The notes beneath the pieces are model-generated. The model had not been told where the DNA came from. It was given only the letters and a program-made list of their open reading frames with translations, and ran no database searches. 20,900 bases of DNA from NCBI GenBank assembly GCA_964372375.1, contig CAYJQF010000008.1:1-20900 (forward strand), in the 5' to 3' direction. Source of the DNA: SICV01 sp964372375. Lineage in GTDB: Archaea; Nanobdellota; Nanobdellia; Pacearchaeales; GW2011-AR1. A program made the translations under genes and the position numbers. This document shows positions 13,073 through 19,430 of this stretch, piece after piece (the stretch's first letter is position 1; each line of letters opens with the position of its first letter).

Positions 13073-13743
13073 AAGCACTCATCTTTGATTCAGGGGCATT
13101 GATTAATTTGTCCATGAATGGTATGCTTGATATAGTAGTAGAACTCAAGAAAAGATTCAAGGGCAAATTTCTAATTCCTCGGGCAGTACAGTACGAAGTC
13201 GTAGACAGACCACTCTCTATTCCACGGTTCGAACTGGGCGCCTTGCGCGTCCAGCACTTGCTTGAAACAGGAGTACTGGAGCTTCCTGAGAGCATCGGCA
13301 TTTCCAATGCTGCAATTGAAGAAGAAACGAAAATACTATTAGACCGGGCAAACCACTATCTGCAAGTCAACAATCAGTGGATTTCAATTGTGAGCGAAGC
13401 AGAAATTGCCTGTCTTGCGTTGAGCGATGCCTGTACCAAGAAAGAAATAGAGAATATTATTGCAATTGACGAGCGAACTACGAGAATACTGGCAGAACGG
13501 CCGCAAAATCTGGAGCGTTTGATGTCTGACAAACTCCACCAGCGAGTCACACTCATTGCCCAAGACATCAACAGCTTTGCACACTATCGATTCATACGCT
13601 CATCCGAACTGGTTTTTGTAGCATACAAGAAGAATCTCTTGCACCTTGAAGGAAAGAAAGTCTTGGAAGCAGCATTGTATGCAACCAAGTTCCACGGAGC
13701 AGCGATTTCGTTTGAAGAAATCGAAGAGCTGAAAAAACTCTAA
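13069..13743 (+). CDS. PIN-like nuclease coupled to an HTH protein
   Basis: 224 residues. The first ~150 form a PIN domain with acidic residues in the expected places: Asp7 in MKALIFDSGALINL, Glu43 in AVQYEVVDRP, Glu110/Glu112 in SIVSEAEIACLAL, and Asp134 in IAIDERTTR. The IPRAVQYEVVDRP and SEAEIACLALS phrases are close to the family pattern. Residues 150-224 form an extra helical C-terminal part not present in short VapC toxins. The expected activity is Mg2+-dependent RNA cleavage. The ATG overlaps the upstream stop by 4 nt, so expression depends on the HTH protein's translation. Toxin or housekeeping RNase cannot be decided from sequence. Confidence 0.8.
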   Translation: MKALIFDSGALINLSMNGMLDIVVELKKRFKGKFLIPRAVQYEVVDRPLSIPRFELGALRVQHLLETGVLELPESIGISNAAIEEETKILLDRANHYLQVNNQWISIVSEAEIACLALSDACTKKEIENIIAIDERTTRILAERPQNLERLMSDKLHQRVTLIAQDINSFAHYRFIRSSELVFVAYKKNLLHLEGKKVLEAALYATKFHGAAISFEEIEELKKL

Positions 13744-13751
13744 GGGCAACC

Positions 13752-13759
13752 TATTTAAA
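13752..13759 (+). promoter_or_regulatory. TATA box of the small membrane protein
   Basis: TATTTAAA centred 24.5 nt upstream of the ATG at 13780 and ~39 nt upstream of the ATG at 13795. Confidence 0.5.
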
Positions 13760-13779
13760 CCTGTATTCACTCCTACTTG

Positions 13780-14130
13780 ATGAAAGGAGGAACTATGGCA
13801 AAAGGCAAAGGCAACCTTGTCGGAAGCTGGGCTTTCTTAATAGGAGTCGTCCTAGCAGTCATCTTGGGTGCACTCGGACCAGTCTCAGGAACCGTCCTGG
13901 TGATTTTAATCGTGCTCGGTTTGATTGTGGGATTGCTCAATGTCGGTGCTGAAGAAGCTTCTCCATTCTTACTGTCTGGAGTAGTACTCATCATCGCAAG
14001 CTCACTAGGCAACCAGGTACTGTCCGCTATTGGCGCAGTAGAACAGATTCTGCAGGCGCTCTTGGCAATATTCGTACCGGCAACCGTGATTGTAGCTATC
14101 CGCAACGTCTTTACACTCGCACGGCACTAA
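13780..14130 (+). CDS. small membrane protein of unknown function
   Basis: 116 residues, three or four membrane segments (about 17-36, 38-56, 66-84, 92-112) joined by short loops rich in Gly and Ala. No charged residue stands out inside the membrane. I do not recognise a family with known function. Two starts compete: the ATG at 13780 is 24.5 nt from the TATA box and fits a leaderless mRNA, while the ATG at 13795 is preceded by GGAGG at the right distance for ribosome binding. The GGAGG may simply encode Gly-Gly in the longer form. The short basic start MAKGKGNLVGS would then be the N-terminus of the shorter form. Confidence 0.68.
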   Translation: MKGGTMAKGKGNLVGSWAFLIGVVLAVILGALGPVSGTVLVILIVLGLIVGLLNVGAEEASPFLLSGVVLIIASSLGNQVLSAIGAVEQILQALLAIFVPATVIVAIRNVFTLARH

Positions 14131-14144
14131 GCCGGCGTTTCTTA

Positions 14145-14158
14145 TTTTTTATCTTTTT
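14145..14158 (+). terminator. oligo-T stretch after the small membrane protein
   Basis: A T6 run (14145-14150) and a T5 run (14154-14158) follow a GCCGGC hexamer. They lie at the end of convergent genes and overlap the stop of the metallopeptidase on the other strand. Confidence 0.4.
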
Positions 14159-14753
14159 ATTTAGAAAGCACCCGGCAATTTCCTAAAACAAGGTCTCGGT
14201 ACAATCGTAAAGGATCCGCACCGTGTCTGACAGCAGATGCAACAAACCGATGAGCATCATAATGCACTGGCCACTCTTGTACCGAAGGAGACCGGTGTGC
14301 TTCTTCCATAACAACACATCCTAGTCCTGCAATGTCATACCGTTCAATTTCCCGTGCACACGCAAACATAAAAGCATACGCAATGCCTTCTTCATCTCGC
14401 CTGCACTCTTTACATTCCTGTTTTAATAAATGCCCGAGCTCATGGCAGGCAACCGTAACAGCCTGAACAGCAGAGGCAGTACACACAATTGCTTTTCGAA
14501 ATCCAAAGTCTGCGTACCCTTTCGGCATACTGGTAACCTTGCTTACAGCCTGTGCACGCCACAAGCGCTCGAAACCAGGCACAGACACTACATCCAGCAC
14601 AATATCATTGACCAGAATTCCCTCTTGGGCTCGATGATTCCTTTGCTTAACAACCGCTTCTAGCTCAAGTGCATCAAATACATCAGTTAACACGGGAAGT
14701 AGCACGCGTGCGTCAACGACCTGCTCACTTGGGCTGGTAAAATAAAAGACCAC
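14157..14753 (-). CDS. predicted zinc metallopeptidase (HExxH)
   Basis: 198 residues with a clear HELGH motif at 104-108, the zincin signature (two His ligands and a catalytic Glu). The following Glu121/Glu122 and the helix YAFMFACAREIERYDI could give the third ligand. CKEC at 115-118 is an extra Cys pair close to the active site. It is not an archaemetzincin, since the longer HExxHxxGxxHC is absent. There is no signal peptide, so a cytoplasmic role is likely, perhaps as a peptidase or a regulator-cleaving protein. The start is GTG at 14753, supported by a TATA box at 14776-14782 at exactly 26 nt. The TATA box lies 10 nt after the 3' end of tRNA-Trp. Confidence 0.72.
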   Translation of the reverse strand: MVFYFTSPSEQVVDARVLLPVLTDVFDALELEAVVKQRNHRAQEGILVNDIVLDVVSVPGFERLWRAQAVSKVTSMPKGYADFGFRKAIVCTASAVQAVTVACHELGHLLKQECKECRRDEEGIAYAFMFACAREIERYDIAGLGCVVMEEAHRSPSVQEWPVHYDAHRFVASAVRHGADPLRLYRDLVLGNCRVLSK

Positions 14754-14775
14754 GTACGTTGAATTATAAGAACTG

Positions 14776-14782
14776 TTTTAAA
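14776..14782 (-). promoter_or_regulatory. TATA box of the metallopeptidase
   Basis: TTTTAAA centred 26 nt upstream of the GTG at 14753. The spacing is what supports a GTG start here. Confidence 0.5.
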
Positions 14783-14791
14783 CCTTGCGAA

Positions 14792-14875
14792 TGGGGCTAG
14801 GAGGAGTTGAACCCCCATCGGCTGCTTGCTCCAAACTTCTGGAGGCAGCCAGATTAACCGTTATCCTATAGCCCC
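14792..14875 (-). tRNA. tRNA-Trp(CCA) with a 12-nt intron
   Basis: 84 nt. The acceptor GGGGCTA/TAGCCCC is perfect and the discriminator is A. The D arm GGAT/ATCT pairs, and the anticodon stem is GCTGC/GCAGC. Between the stem strands lie 19 nt instead of 7. The first six read CTCCAG, giving anticodon CCA; removing 12 nt after position 37 restores a 7-nt loop. CTCC of the anticodon loop pairs with GGAG of the intron, the central helix of a bulge-helix motif, with a 3-nt bulge CAA on the 3' side; the other side is an open loop (relaxed, BHL-type). The T arm GGGGG-TTCAACT-CCTCC is intact. The variable region has only 4 nt. The position after base 37 is the standard archaeal intron site. Confidence 0.85.
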
Positions 14876-14899
14876 TTATCTTTCAGAACAAAAAGGCTA

Positions 14900-14906
14900 T
14901 TTTAAA
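14900..14906 (-). promoter_or_regulatory. TATA box of tRNA-Trp
   Basis: TTTTAAA centred 28 nt upstream of the mature 5' end (14875). This is up to 2 nt further than at the two Ser tRNAs, so a leader of about 2 nt is possible. The box overlaps the end of the ASCH coding region. Confidence 0.4.
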
Positions 14907-15270
14907 TCCTTCCTTGAAATTCCCAGAAGCCCAAAGCGCCTTTGCACGGGATTTCTTTCACCCTTTGTGCATCTTTCAAAACAAAACCATAATTCCCCCA
15001 TGCTGAAGAAGCCAGATGTTTATCTGCATCTTTCAAATTTTCTTCTTCAGTAAAATATTTTTTGACCTCTTGCAAAACTGCTTTTCCCACAATACATCCA
15101 ACGGGCAATTCAGTAAATCCAAAATGCTGCATTGCCCCGCTATCAACGTGCTTGGATGCGTGAATCAGAAACGCTCCACGAAAAGAAGTATTCCATTTCC
15201 GTAATTCAATCGTCTTCTTTCCCTGCAGAATCAATTCAGCATACGGCTGCTTCAAAGAGAGCGCTTTCAT
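14902..15270 (-). CDS. ASCH-domain protein
   Basis: 122 residues, one complete ASCH domain (a PUA-like beta barrel). The opening MKALSLKQPYAELILQGKKTIELRKW is the family signature, with the G-K-K-T-x-E-x-R segment that faces the binding groove; ALGFWEF near the end closes the barrel. ASCH proteins bind RNA or modified nucleotides; related members act in transcription or translation or hydrolyse modified nucleosides such as N4-acetylcytidine. The particular role here is unknown. It is transcribed divergently from the coiled-coil gene, using the same palindromic TATA box at 15292-15299, and ends 26 nt before tRNA-Trp. Confidence 0.87.
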   Translation of the reverse strand: MKALSLKQPYAELILQGKKTIELRKWNTSFRGAFLIHASKHVDSGAMQHFGFTELPVGCIVGKAVLQEVKKYFTEEENLKDADKHLASSAWGNYGFVLKDAQRVKEIPCKGALGFWEFQGRI

Positions 15271-15291
15271 TGCATACTAAGACTAACAAGG

Positions 15292-15299
15292 TTTATAAA
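15292..15299. promoter_or_regulatory. single palindromic TATA box shared by two divergent genes
   Basis: TTTATAAA is its own complement. Its centre (15295.5) is exactly 25.5 nt from both the minus-strand ATG (15270) and the plus-strand ATG (15321). No other box at the right distance is visible for either gene. Confidence 0.6.
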
Positions 15300-15320
15300 G
15301 AAAATCCTCTTTTAAACATA

Positions 15321-15698
15321 ATGCTGAAAAAGAACCTACGTTCTCCAGAAAAGCAGAAACTTGAGCAAGTACTGGTGCACAACCTCGTAGAGTTGCAGAA
15401 AGTGCATGCAAATCTTGCTGAGAAATTTGACAAGCTTTCATCCCAGCTTTCTGACCTCTTAGCCTTATTTGAGCTGGCGGCACGAAGCTTTGCACAGCAA
15501 CCAGGCATGAAAGTCAATGAAAAAGATAAAGAATTTCTAGAAAAAGTGGATAAATTACTGGAACAAAATAAAACGATTGCAAAGGGATTGACTTTGATGG
15601 AAGAACGGACCAGAGAACGAGTATACGGTAACCGCCCTGCTCCTCAGGAAGACGAGTATGAGCCTTCAGCCATAAGCAAACCGCTTCCCCGCTTCTAG
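15321..15698 (+). CDS. coiled-coil protein of unknown function
   Basis: 125 residues. From ~8 to 100 the sequence is a heptad-patterned helix: QKLEQVLVHNLVELQKVHANLAEKFDKLSSQLSDLLALFELAARSF and EFLEKVDKLLEQNKTIAKGLTLMEERTRER. The C-terminal ~25 residues (YGNRPAPQEDEYEP) are disordered and acidic. No enzyme motif. It is the first gene of a set: the next ATG follows the stop after one base. The third gene, with a single TM segment, follows after 38 nt with its own TATA. A structural or adaptor role beside the secretion-ATPase-like protein is possible. The start is the ATG at 15321, 25.5 nt from the shared TATA box. Confidence 0.7.
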   Translation: MLKKNLRSPEKQKLEQVLVHNLVELQKVHANLAEKFDKLSSQLSDLLALFELAARSFAQQPGMKVNEKDKEFLEKVDKLLEQNKTIAKGLTLMEERTRERVYGNRPAPQEDEYEPSAISKPLPRF

Positions 15699-15699
15699 C

Positions 15700-16332
15700 A
15701 TGCCCGATCAAAAACTGCTGGTGCGGCACACCTTTCTTACTTCTTTTGTACGGGCGCTCGTAACTGCGTATGCACTAAAGAATCAAGTACGAAGGGAGTT
15801 TCCTCATGAACAAAGTAGAGTTGAACACGCTACTCTTTTCAAAACAATTCCTCAAGTACAAACGCAAACCTCTGTACCAGTTCAAACAAGAAAAGTACCA
15901 GTAACACAAGAACTCTCTGCTCTCCAGAAACAGCAACTCATCACATCCAGGAGAGAAGGACAACCACAAAGAATACAACGACCTCTGCCGTTCACACAGT
16001 TCCAGCAAGCACCACCGCAACCTCCACGCACTCCTGCAATGCCTCTGCTCAGTCTGCGGAAACTGCAACCATTTATTATAGATCCTTCAGTACGGAGTAT
16101 TGAATGCCCCGGCCCAGGAAAACCTCTCCTCGTGATGCGAAACGGACGCGCCCAAGTGGTTTCCATCCTGCTTACTCAAGAAGAGATTACAGAGATACTC
16201 AAAGAAATGTCGCAAAAAACACGCATCCCGCTGCTTCCAGGGCTCTTCAAAACCGCCTGGGGCTCCTTGCTGCTTACTGCGGTGGTCTCAGAGTTCGTAG
16301 GCACGCGTTTTATCATTGAAAAAAAACATTGA
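15700..16332 (+). CDS. orphan N-domain resembling type II/IV secretion ATPases
   Basis: 210 residues. Residues 1-35 are helical. Residues 50-115 are Gln/Pro-rich and probably disordered (for example FQQAPPQPPRTPAMP). Residues ~118-208 resemble the N-terminal domain of CpaF/TadA/FlaI-type ATPases: LQPFIIDPSVRSIECPGPGKPLLVMRNG matches the DPxVxEIxVNGPGxxVxV region, ITEILKEMSQKT the following helix, and VGTRFIIEKK the strand just before the P-loop domain of such enzymes. The chain ends there: no Walker A or B is present. It may be a regulatory or assembly subunit, or an orphan domain. The likeness is by eye and needs a profile search. It starts one base after the coiled-coil stop. Confidence 0.6.
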   Translation: MPDQKLLVRHTFLTSFVRALVTAYALKNQVRREFPHEQSRVEHATLFKTIPQVQTQTSVPVQTRKVPVTQELSALQKQQLITSRREGQPQRIQRPLPFTQFQQAPPQPPRTPAMPLLSLRKLQPFIIDPSVRSIECPGPGKPLLVMRNGRAQVVSILLTQEEITEILKEMSQKTRIPLLPGLFKTAWGSLLLTAVVSEFVGTRFIIEKKH

Positions 16333-16341
16333 AGAAGAATG

Positions 16342-16349
16342 TTTTTATA
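16342..16349 (+). promoter_or_regulatory. TATA box of the single-TM protein
   Basis: TTTTTATA centred 25.5 nt upstream of the ATG at 16371, which decides for that ATG over an upstream in-frame TTG at 16329. Confidence 0.5.
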
Positions 16350-16370
16350 GCTGACTTTCGTAAGCATCCT

Positions 16371-16712
16371 ATGGCTAGCGAAACAACTCCCTTCATAAGC
16401 ATTCAGCTTATTCTTGGTATGCTTATATTTTTCCTTATTGCGTTTCTGCTCATTTTAAGAAAGCTTGAAAAGAAATTACGCAGCAAGCAACAGATAATGA
16501 AACCAGAAACATACTTCCCTGCTAAACAGCAGGCAGCAACAGAGCATTCATTCACGGAACTTGATGCAGGTACACTCCAAAGACAACTCAACTCGCCTCA
16601 GACATTCAAAGAAAAGCAAACGGGCAAGTACAAACGTAAGGAAAAAATACATATTGAACCCTTGGATAGCCTTCTAAGGATCAAAGCACAGCTGAAAGAG
16701 CAGAGTAAGTAA
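16371..16712 (+). CDS. single-pass membrane protein with a basic cytosolic tail
   Basis: 113 residues. Residues ~8-32 form one membrane segment (ISIQLILGMLIFFLIAFLLIL) followed at once by the basic stretch RKLEKKLRSKQQ, so the C-terminal ~80 residues are likely cytosolic. That tail is Lys/Gln-rich and probably flexible, with a short helix at the end (EPLDSLLRIKAQLKEQ). I do not recognise it. The position right after the secretion-ATPase-like gene suggests a membrane anchor for that pair, which is inference from proximity only. Confidence 0.65.
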   Translation: MASETTPFISIQLILGMLIFFLIAFLLILRKLEKKLRSKQQIMKPETYFPAKQQAATEHSFTELDAGTLQRQLNSPQTFKEKQTGKYKRKEKIHIEPLDSLLRIKAQLKEQSK

Positions 16713-16731
16713 AGAACCTGAGACACGCACT

Positions 16732-16842
16732 ATGAGATATACGTGGAGTTATTTGTCAAGTTCCTTGACATATCAAGAAGTAAGGGAGGAGTATATGCAG
16801 CAACTGATTACTCATGAGACATCAGATACTTATTTCTCTTAA
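16732..16842 (+). CDS. possible 36-residue small protein
   Basis: A short reading frame beginning ATG at 16732, 19 nt after the single-TM gene. The peptide has an amphipathic middle (YQEVREEYMQQLI) and looks more protein-like than random, but there is no TATA box at the right spacing, no ribosome-binding site, and the frame contains the TGTCAAG/CTTGACA repeats. It could be co-transcribed with the upstream genes or be non-coding. The remaining stretch to 16923 is AT-rich and I see nothing else in it. Confidence 0.25.
   Translation: MRYTWSYLSSSLTYQEVREEYMQQLITHETSDTYFS
16754..16779. repeat. clustered TGTCAAG half-sites
   Basis: TGTCAAG (16754-16760) and CTTGACA (16764-16770) form a 7-bp inverted repeat with a 3-nt centre; TCAAGAA follows closely. 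The half-site is the core of the 15-bp element between the PIN genes (TTCTTGACA). No promoter is evident beside it. Confidence 0.4.
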
Positions 16843-16923
16843 ACTATTTTATTGTGTATACTATACTCTCCCCTGCTGTATTCTCGTAACAAGTTGTAAG
16901 GTATTAGGAAAGAATAAAAACAA

Positions 16924-18361
16924 TTACGTTGTTGCAGGTCCTTGGATAGTTTGCGTACGTCGTGCTATTTTTGCTACGCGAATCATAACAACAATAACCG
17001 CAATCATAAGTATGATAATGAATCCACTTAAGACATAAATTACTATTCTCCCTGTTGAGAGTTGCGGAGATCCCTCAGGATATTCTTCTTCTCCGAAAGA
17101 AGAAGGAGGTGAACCGGTCACCGTTCTATTCGTTATAGTTCGATTAAGGATAGTTCGATTGGTTGCCAGAGTTCTATTCGTTGCTACGGTCACATTTGCC
17201 GCTAATGTCGTCTGCGAATTGGTTACATCATGGTAATTCACATTGCCGGTGCCGTCTTTGGTATTAATGCGAAGAGTATATGAAGTATAAGATCTAAGCC
17301 CTGTTGCATTGAAGAAAGCAGTACTCGTATTAATGATATTGATGCCATTGAGATAGAGCAGTGACTGGCTGAAATCGTCATCGCTCGGTTTATTCCAGGT
17401 CCAGTACACCCAATTCTTTCCTCTGCTGGGTGATTGCAGATTGGTGATACTCGCCGGAGGAGTTGTATCAGTAACCGTTGCGGATACGTTTGCTGCCAAC
17501 GTTACTTGTGAATTGGTTACATTCTGGTAATTCACATTGCCGGTGCCGTCTTTGGTATTAATGCGAATCGTGTACTGTGTACTAGCAGCAAGTCCGGTGG
17601 CATTATAAAAGGCAGTACTCGTATTAATGATATTGATGCCATTGAGATAGAGCAGTGACTGGCTGANNNNNNNNNNNNNNNNNNNNNNNNNNNNNNNNNN
17701 NNNNNNNNNNNNNNNNNNNNNNNNNNNNNNNNNNNNNNNNNNNNNNNNNNNNNNNNNNNNNNNNNNTTCCTCTGCTGGGTGATTGCAGATTGGTGATACT
17801 CGCCGGAGGAGTTGTATCAGTTATCGCGCTCACATTTTGAATACGAAGGCTAAAATAGCGGGTAGCCATAGAATTCACTTGTACCGTAGAGCTGGTCTGA
17901 CTCGCCAAGTTGACGCTACCAACCGCGGTTGTCCTGGTACTATCACTCCCATAATCAGTCAACGTTGCATTAAATGCGGTGTTTGAATAGCTCCAGGAAA
18001 GTTGAAGCGTTCCCGTTTGTGCCGGGGTAGTAAAGTATTCAAGATTCAACGTTCGTGGATTTTCTGATCGATTCCACGAGTCGATGGAAAGACGGCAGCT
18101 GGAGCTTGCACTCGAGCACAGGCGTGAATAAAAAATGGAATAGTTGCTAGGAAGCGACACGACCGGAACATCCTCCCCATCAAAACCAGCAGTAGAGCTG
18201 GGATCGGTCGTTGCTTCAAAATCAGCAACCTGTCCGTTCAGTGAAGTACTGAGAATAACATCAAGTTCGGCTGCAGCTGCCAGATGAACACAGAACAATA
18301 CAAGCACAACACTTAAAACACTAAAGCGAATTTGCTGATGCACGTTCATAGTCCTCTTCAC
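16924..18361 (-). CDS. membrane-anchored surface protein with FN3-like repeats (interrupted by a gap)
   Basis: One gene broken by 100 Ns. It has an N-terminal signal peptide (SVLSVVLVLFCVHLAAAA), then a beta domain of about 150 residues with GFDGEDVPVVSLP, then 98-residue FN3-like repeats that start DTTPPASITNLQSPSRG, then a stalk with four N-R-T sequons, a TM segment (IVIYVLSGFIIILMIAVIVVMI) and a short basic tail. It is thus anchored in the cell membrane with the bulk outside and probably N-glycosylated. The frame differs on either side of the gap because the true gap length is not 100. The start is GTG at 18361, about 24.5 nt from a TATA box at 18382-18389; the ATG at 18349 is possible. 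Confidence 0.82.
17176..17818 (-). repeat. 98-residue FN3-like tandem repeat, 294-bp period
   Basis: Two copies are visible: 17176-17469 and 17470-17818, the latter holding the gap. Identical landmarks (for example 17341 and 17635) lie 294 bp apart. Each copy begins with the DTTPPASITNLQ segment. Near-identical DNA suggests recent duplication or conversion and explains why assembly failed there. Confidence 0.85.
17667..17766. other. assembly gap (100 Ns)
   Basis: The block is exactly 100 N, the usual placeholder. Comparison with the second FN3 copy, where the matching interval is 45 nt (17373-17417), shows that the real length should be 45 bp plus a multiple of 294 bp. Confidence 0.95.
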
Positions 18362-18381
18362 ACCTTTAGAATATGGGGCGC

Positions 18382-18389
18382 TTTATAAT
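18382..18389 (-). promoter_or_regulatory. TATA box of the FN3-repeat gene
   Basis: ATTATAAA on the minus strand (plus-strand TTTATAAT), centred 24.5 nt from the GTG at 18361 and just outside the stop codon of the upstream surface gene. Confidence 0.45.
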
Positions 18390-18395
18390 ACTTAC

Positions 18396-19349
18396 TCAAA
18401 AGCCGGGAAGTTTGGTTCTTGTTATACGAAACTGGAGGTTATTGAACTCCGATGCTGAGACACCGAACACTGCAGGCCACGTATAATACGTGCTATTAGG
18501 GCACACAAATCCCGTAGGAGTTTCACCAGGAACCTTATCAAATACATACTGCGTAAGAGGGTACGTATTACTTAGATGCGTTACCCATCCTTGTGCAGGA
18601 ACTGCAGGATTGTAGACCTCAAATGAGGTAAGCGTTCCAGGCTGGATGTCCCATCTAATTACTTTTGCCGGGCTTTGATATATCTTTCCTCGAGGATTAT
18701 TTCTGGTCCGGGGACCACCATACGTAATAAAGTACGGCAGATAGCCTACTTGAGCTGAATCGCTCGTTCGCACAAAACGCGTGCTCAATTCAACGCTACC
18801 AACCGCAGTGCCATTCGCCAATGGTTTAAGGGGAGGAAATTGAATGACGCTCGTAGGAGTCACATTAGTCACGAGAGTATATGGCTGACCATTTTGAGTA
18901 TGCTGTCCAGAAACTGAAACGCGAAGTAGATACACTCGATTCGCATCAGAATCAGCAACATTGAACTGAAGTTGGGGAGCAGTTGCAGGCAATACACCTT
19001 GCGGATTGGTCTGGTCAACCGCACGAAGGTTCATTGCGAAGACCGATTCGCTTGCTTGCGGGCGCGCATCAACAGATAAAGGAACACCAAACGGTGCAGT
19101 AGAAAGTGTGAAAAGCTGCGGAGCAAAGTCAGGGTCAGGAAGATTGCCTGCCAGCGTACTGTCAAGAACATCAGCTCCTTCAGAAGCTCCCGGCTGCTGG
19201 CCAGCCCTAAAAGCACTTCCTAACACATTCTGATTGCCTGAATAACATAATACTTCTAAATCAGTCCTACCAGTTGTCTGCGCTGAAGCACCAGCCAAAC
19301 CAACAGCTCCTACTGCAAGCAAAGAAGCAAAATGCTTTCCAAGGCCCAT
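18396..19349 (-). CDS. secreted surface protein, family A
   Basis: 317 residues. The signal peptide GLGKHFASLLAVGAVGLAGASAQT ends in an AxA-type cleavage site (ASA). One ~190-residue beta-rich domain follows, sharing landmarks with the next protein: EGADVLDS, LPDPDFAP, VDARP, PATAP. The C-terminal ~120 residues have another domain with GPRTRNNPRGKIYQSP and no TM segment, so it is released or held by other proteins. I do not recognise a named family; the pattern EGxD-x2-DS-x5-LPDP-x2-AP resembles the DGFD-PxP surface domains of bacteria. The start is the ATG at 19349 because a TATA box (19371-19378) is 25.5 nt away; a GTG at 19361 would add four residues. Confidence 0.75.
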   Translation of the reverse strand: MGLGKHFASLLAVGAVGLAGASAQTTGRTDLEVLCYSGNQNVLGSAFRAGQQPGASEGADVLDSTLAGNLPDPDFAPQLFTLSTAPFGVPLSVDARPQASESVFAMNLRAVDQTNPQGVLPATAPQLQFNVADSDANRVYLLRVSVSGQHTQNGQPYTLVTNVTPTSVIQFPPLKPLANGTAVGSVELSTRFVRTSDSAQVGYLPYFITYGGPRTRNNPRGKIYQSPAKVIRWDIQPGTLTSFEVYNPAVPAQGWVTHLSNTYPLTQYVFDKVPGETPTGFVCPNSTYYTWPAVFGVSASEFNNLQFRITRTKLPGF

Positions 19350-19367
19350 AATAAAACTCACAAAACT
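19275..19367 (-). repeat. duplicated signal-peptide/start region
   Basis: 93 bp, repeated at 20808-20900 with one mismatch (a versus g). It covers the start codon and signal peptide and 18 bp upstream. The copy runs to the window edge, so it may extend to the promoter. Confidence 0.88.
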
Positions 19368-19370
19368 CCC

Positions 19371-19378
19371 TTTAAATA
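19371..19378 (-). promoter_or_regulatory. TATA box of surface protein A
   Basis: TTTAAATA centred 25.5 nt upstream of the ATG at 19349. It favours the ATG over the GTG twelve bases upstream. Confidence 0.5.
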
Positions 19379-19430
19379 AATATCTATACTGATGTGCTAG
19401 AAAAAAGAGCTGCAGATCTTAAGCACGACA

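Noticed and set aside
17624..17666. Frameshift in the FN3 gene at the gap edge
   Set aside because: The frame change is fully explained by the placeholder length; a 45-bp gap restores the frame.
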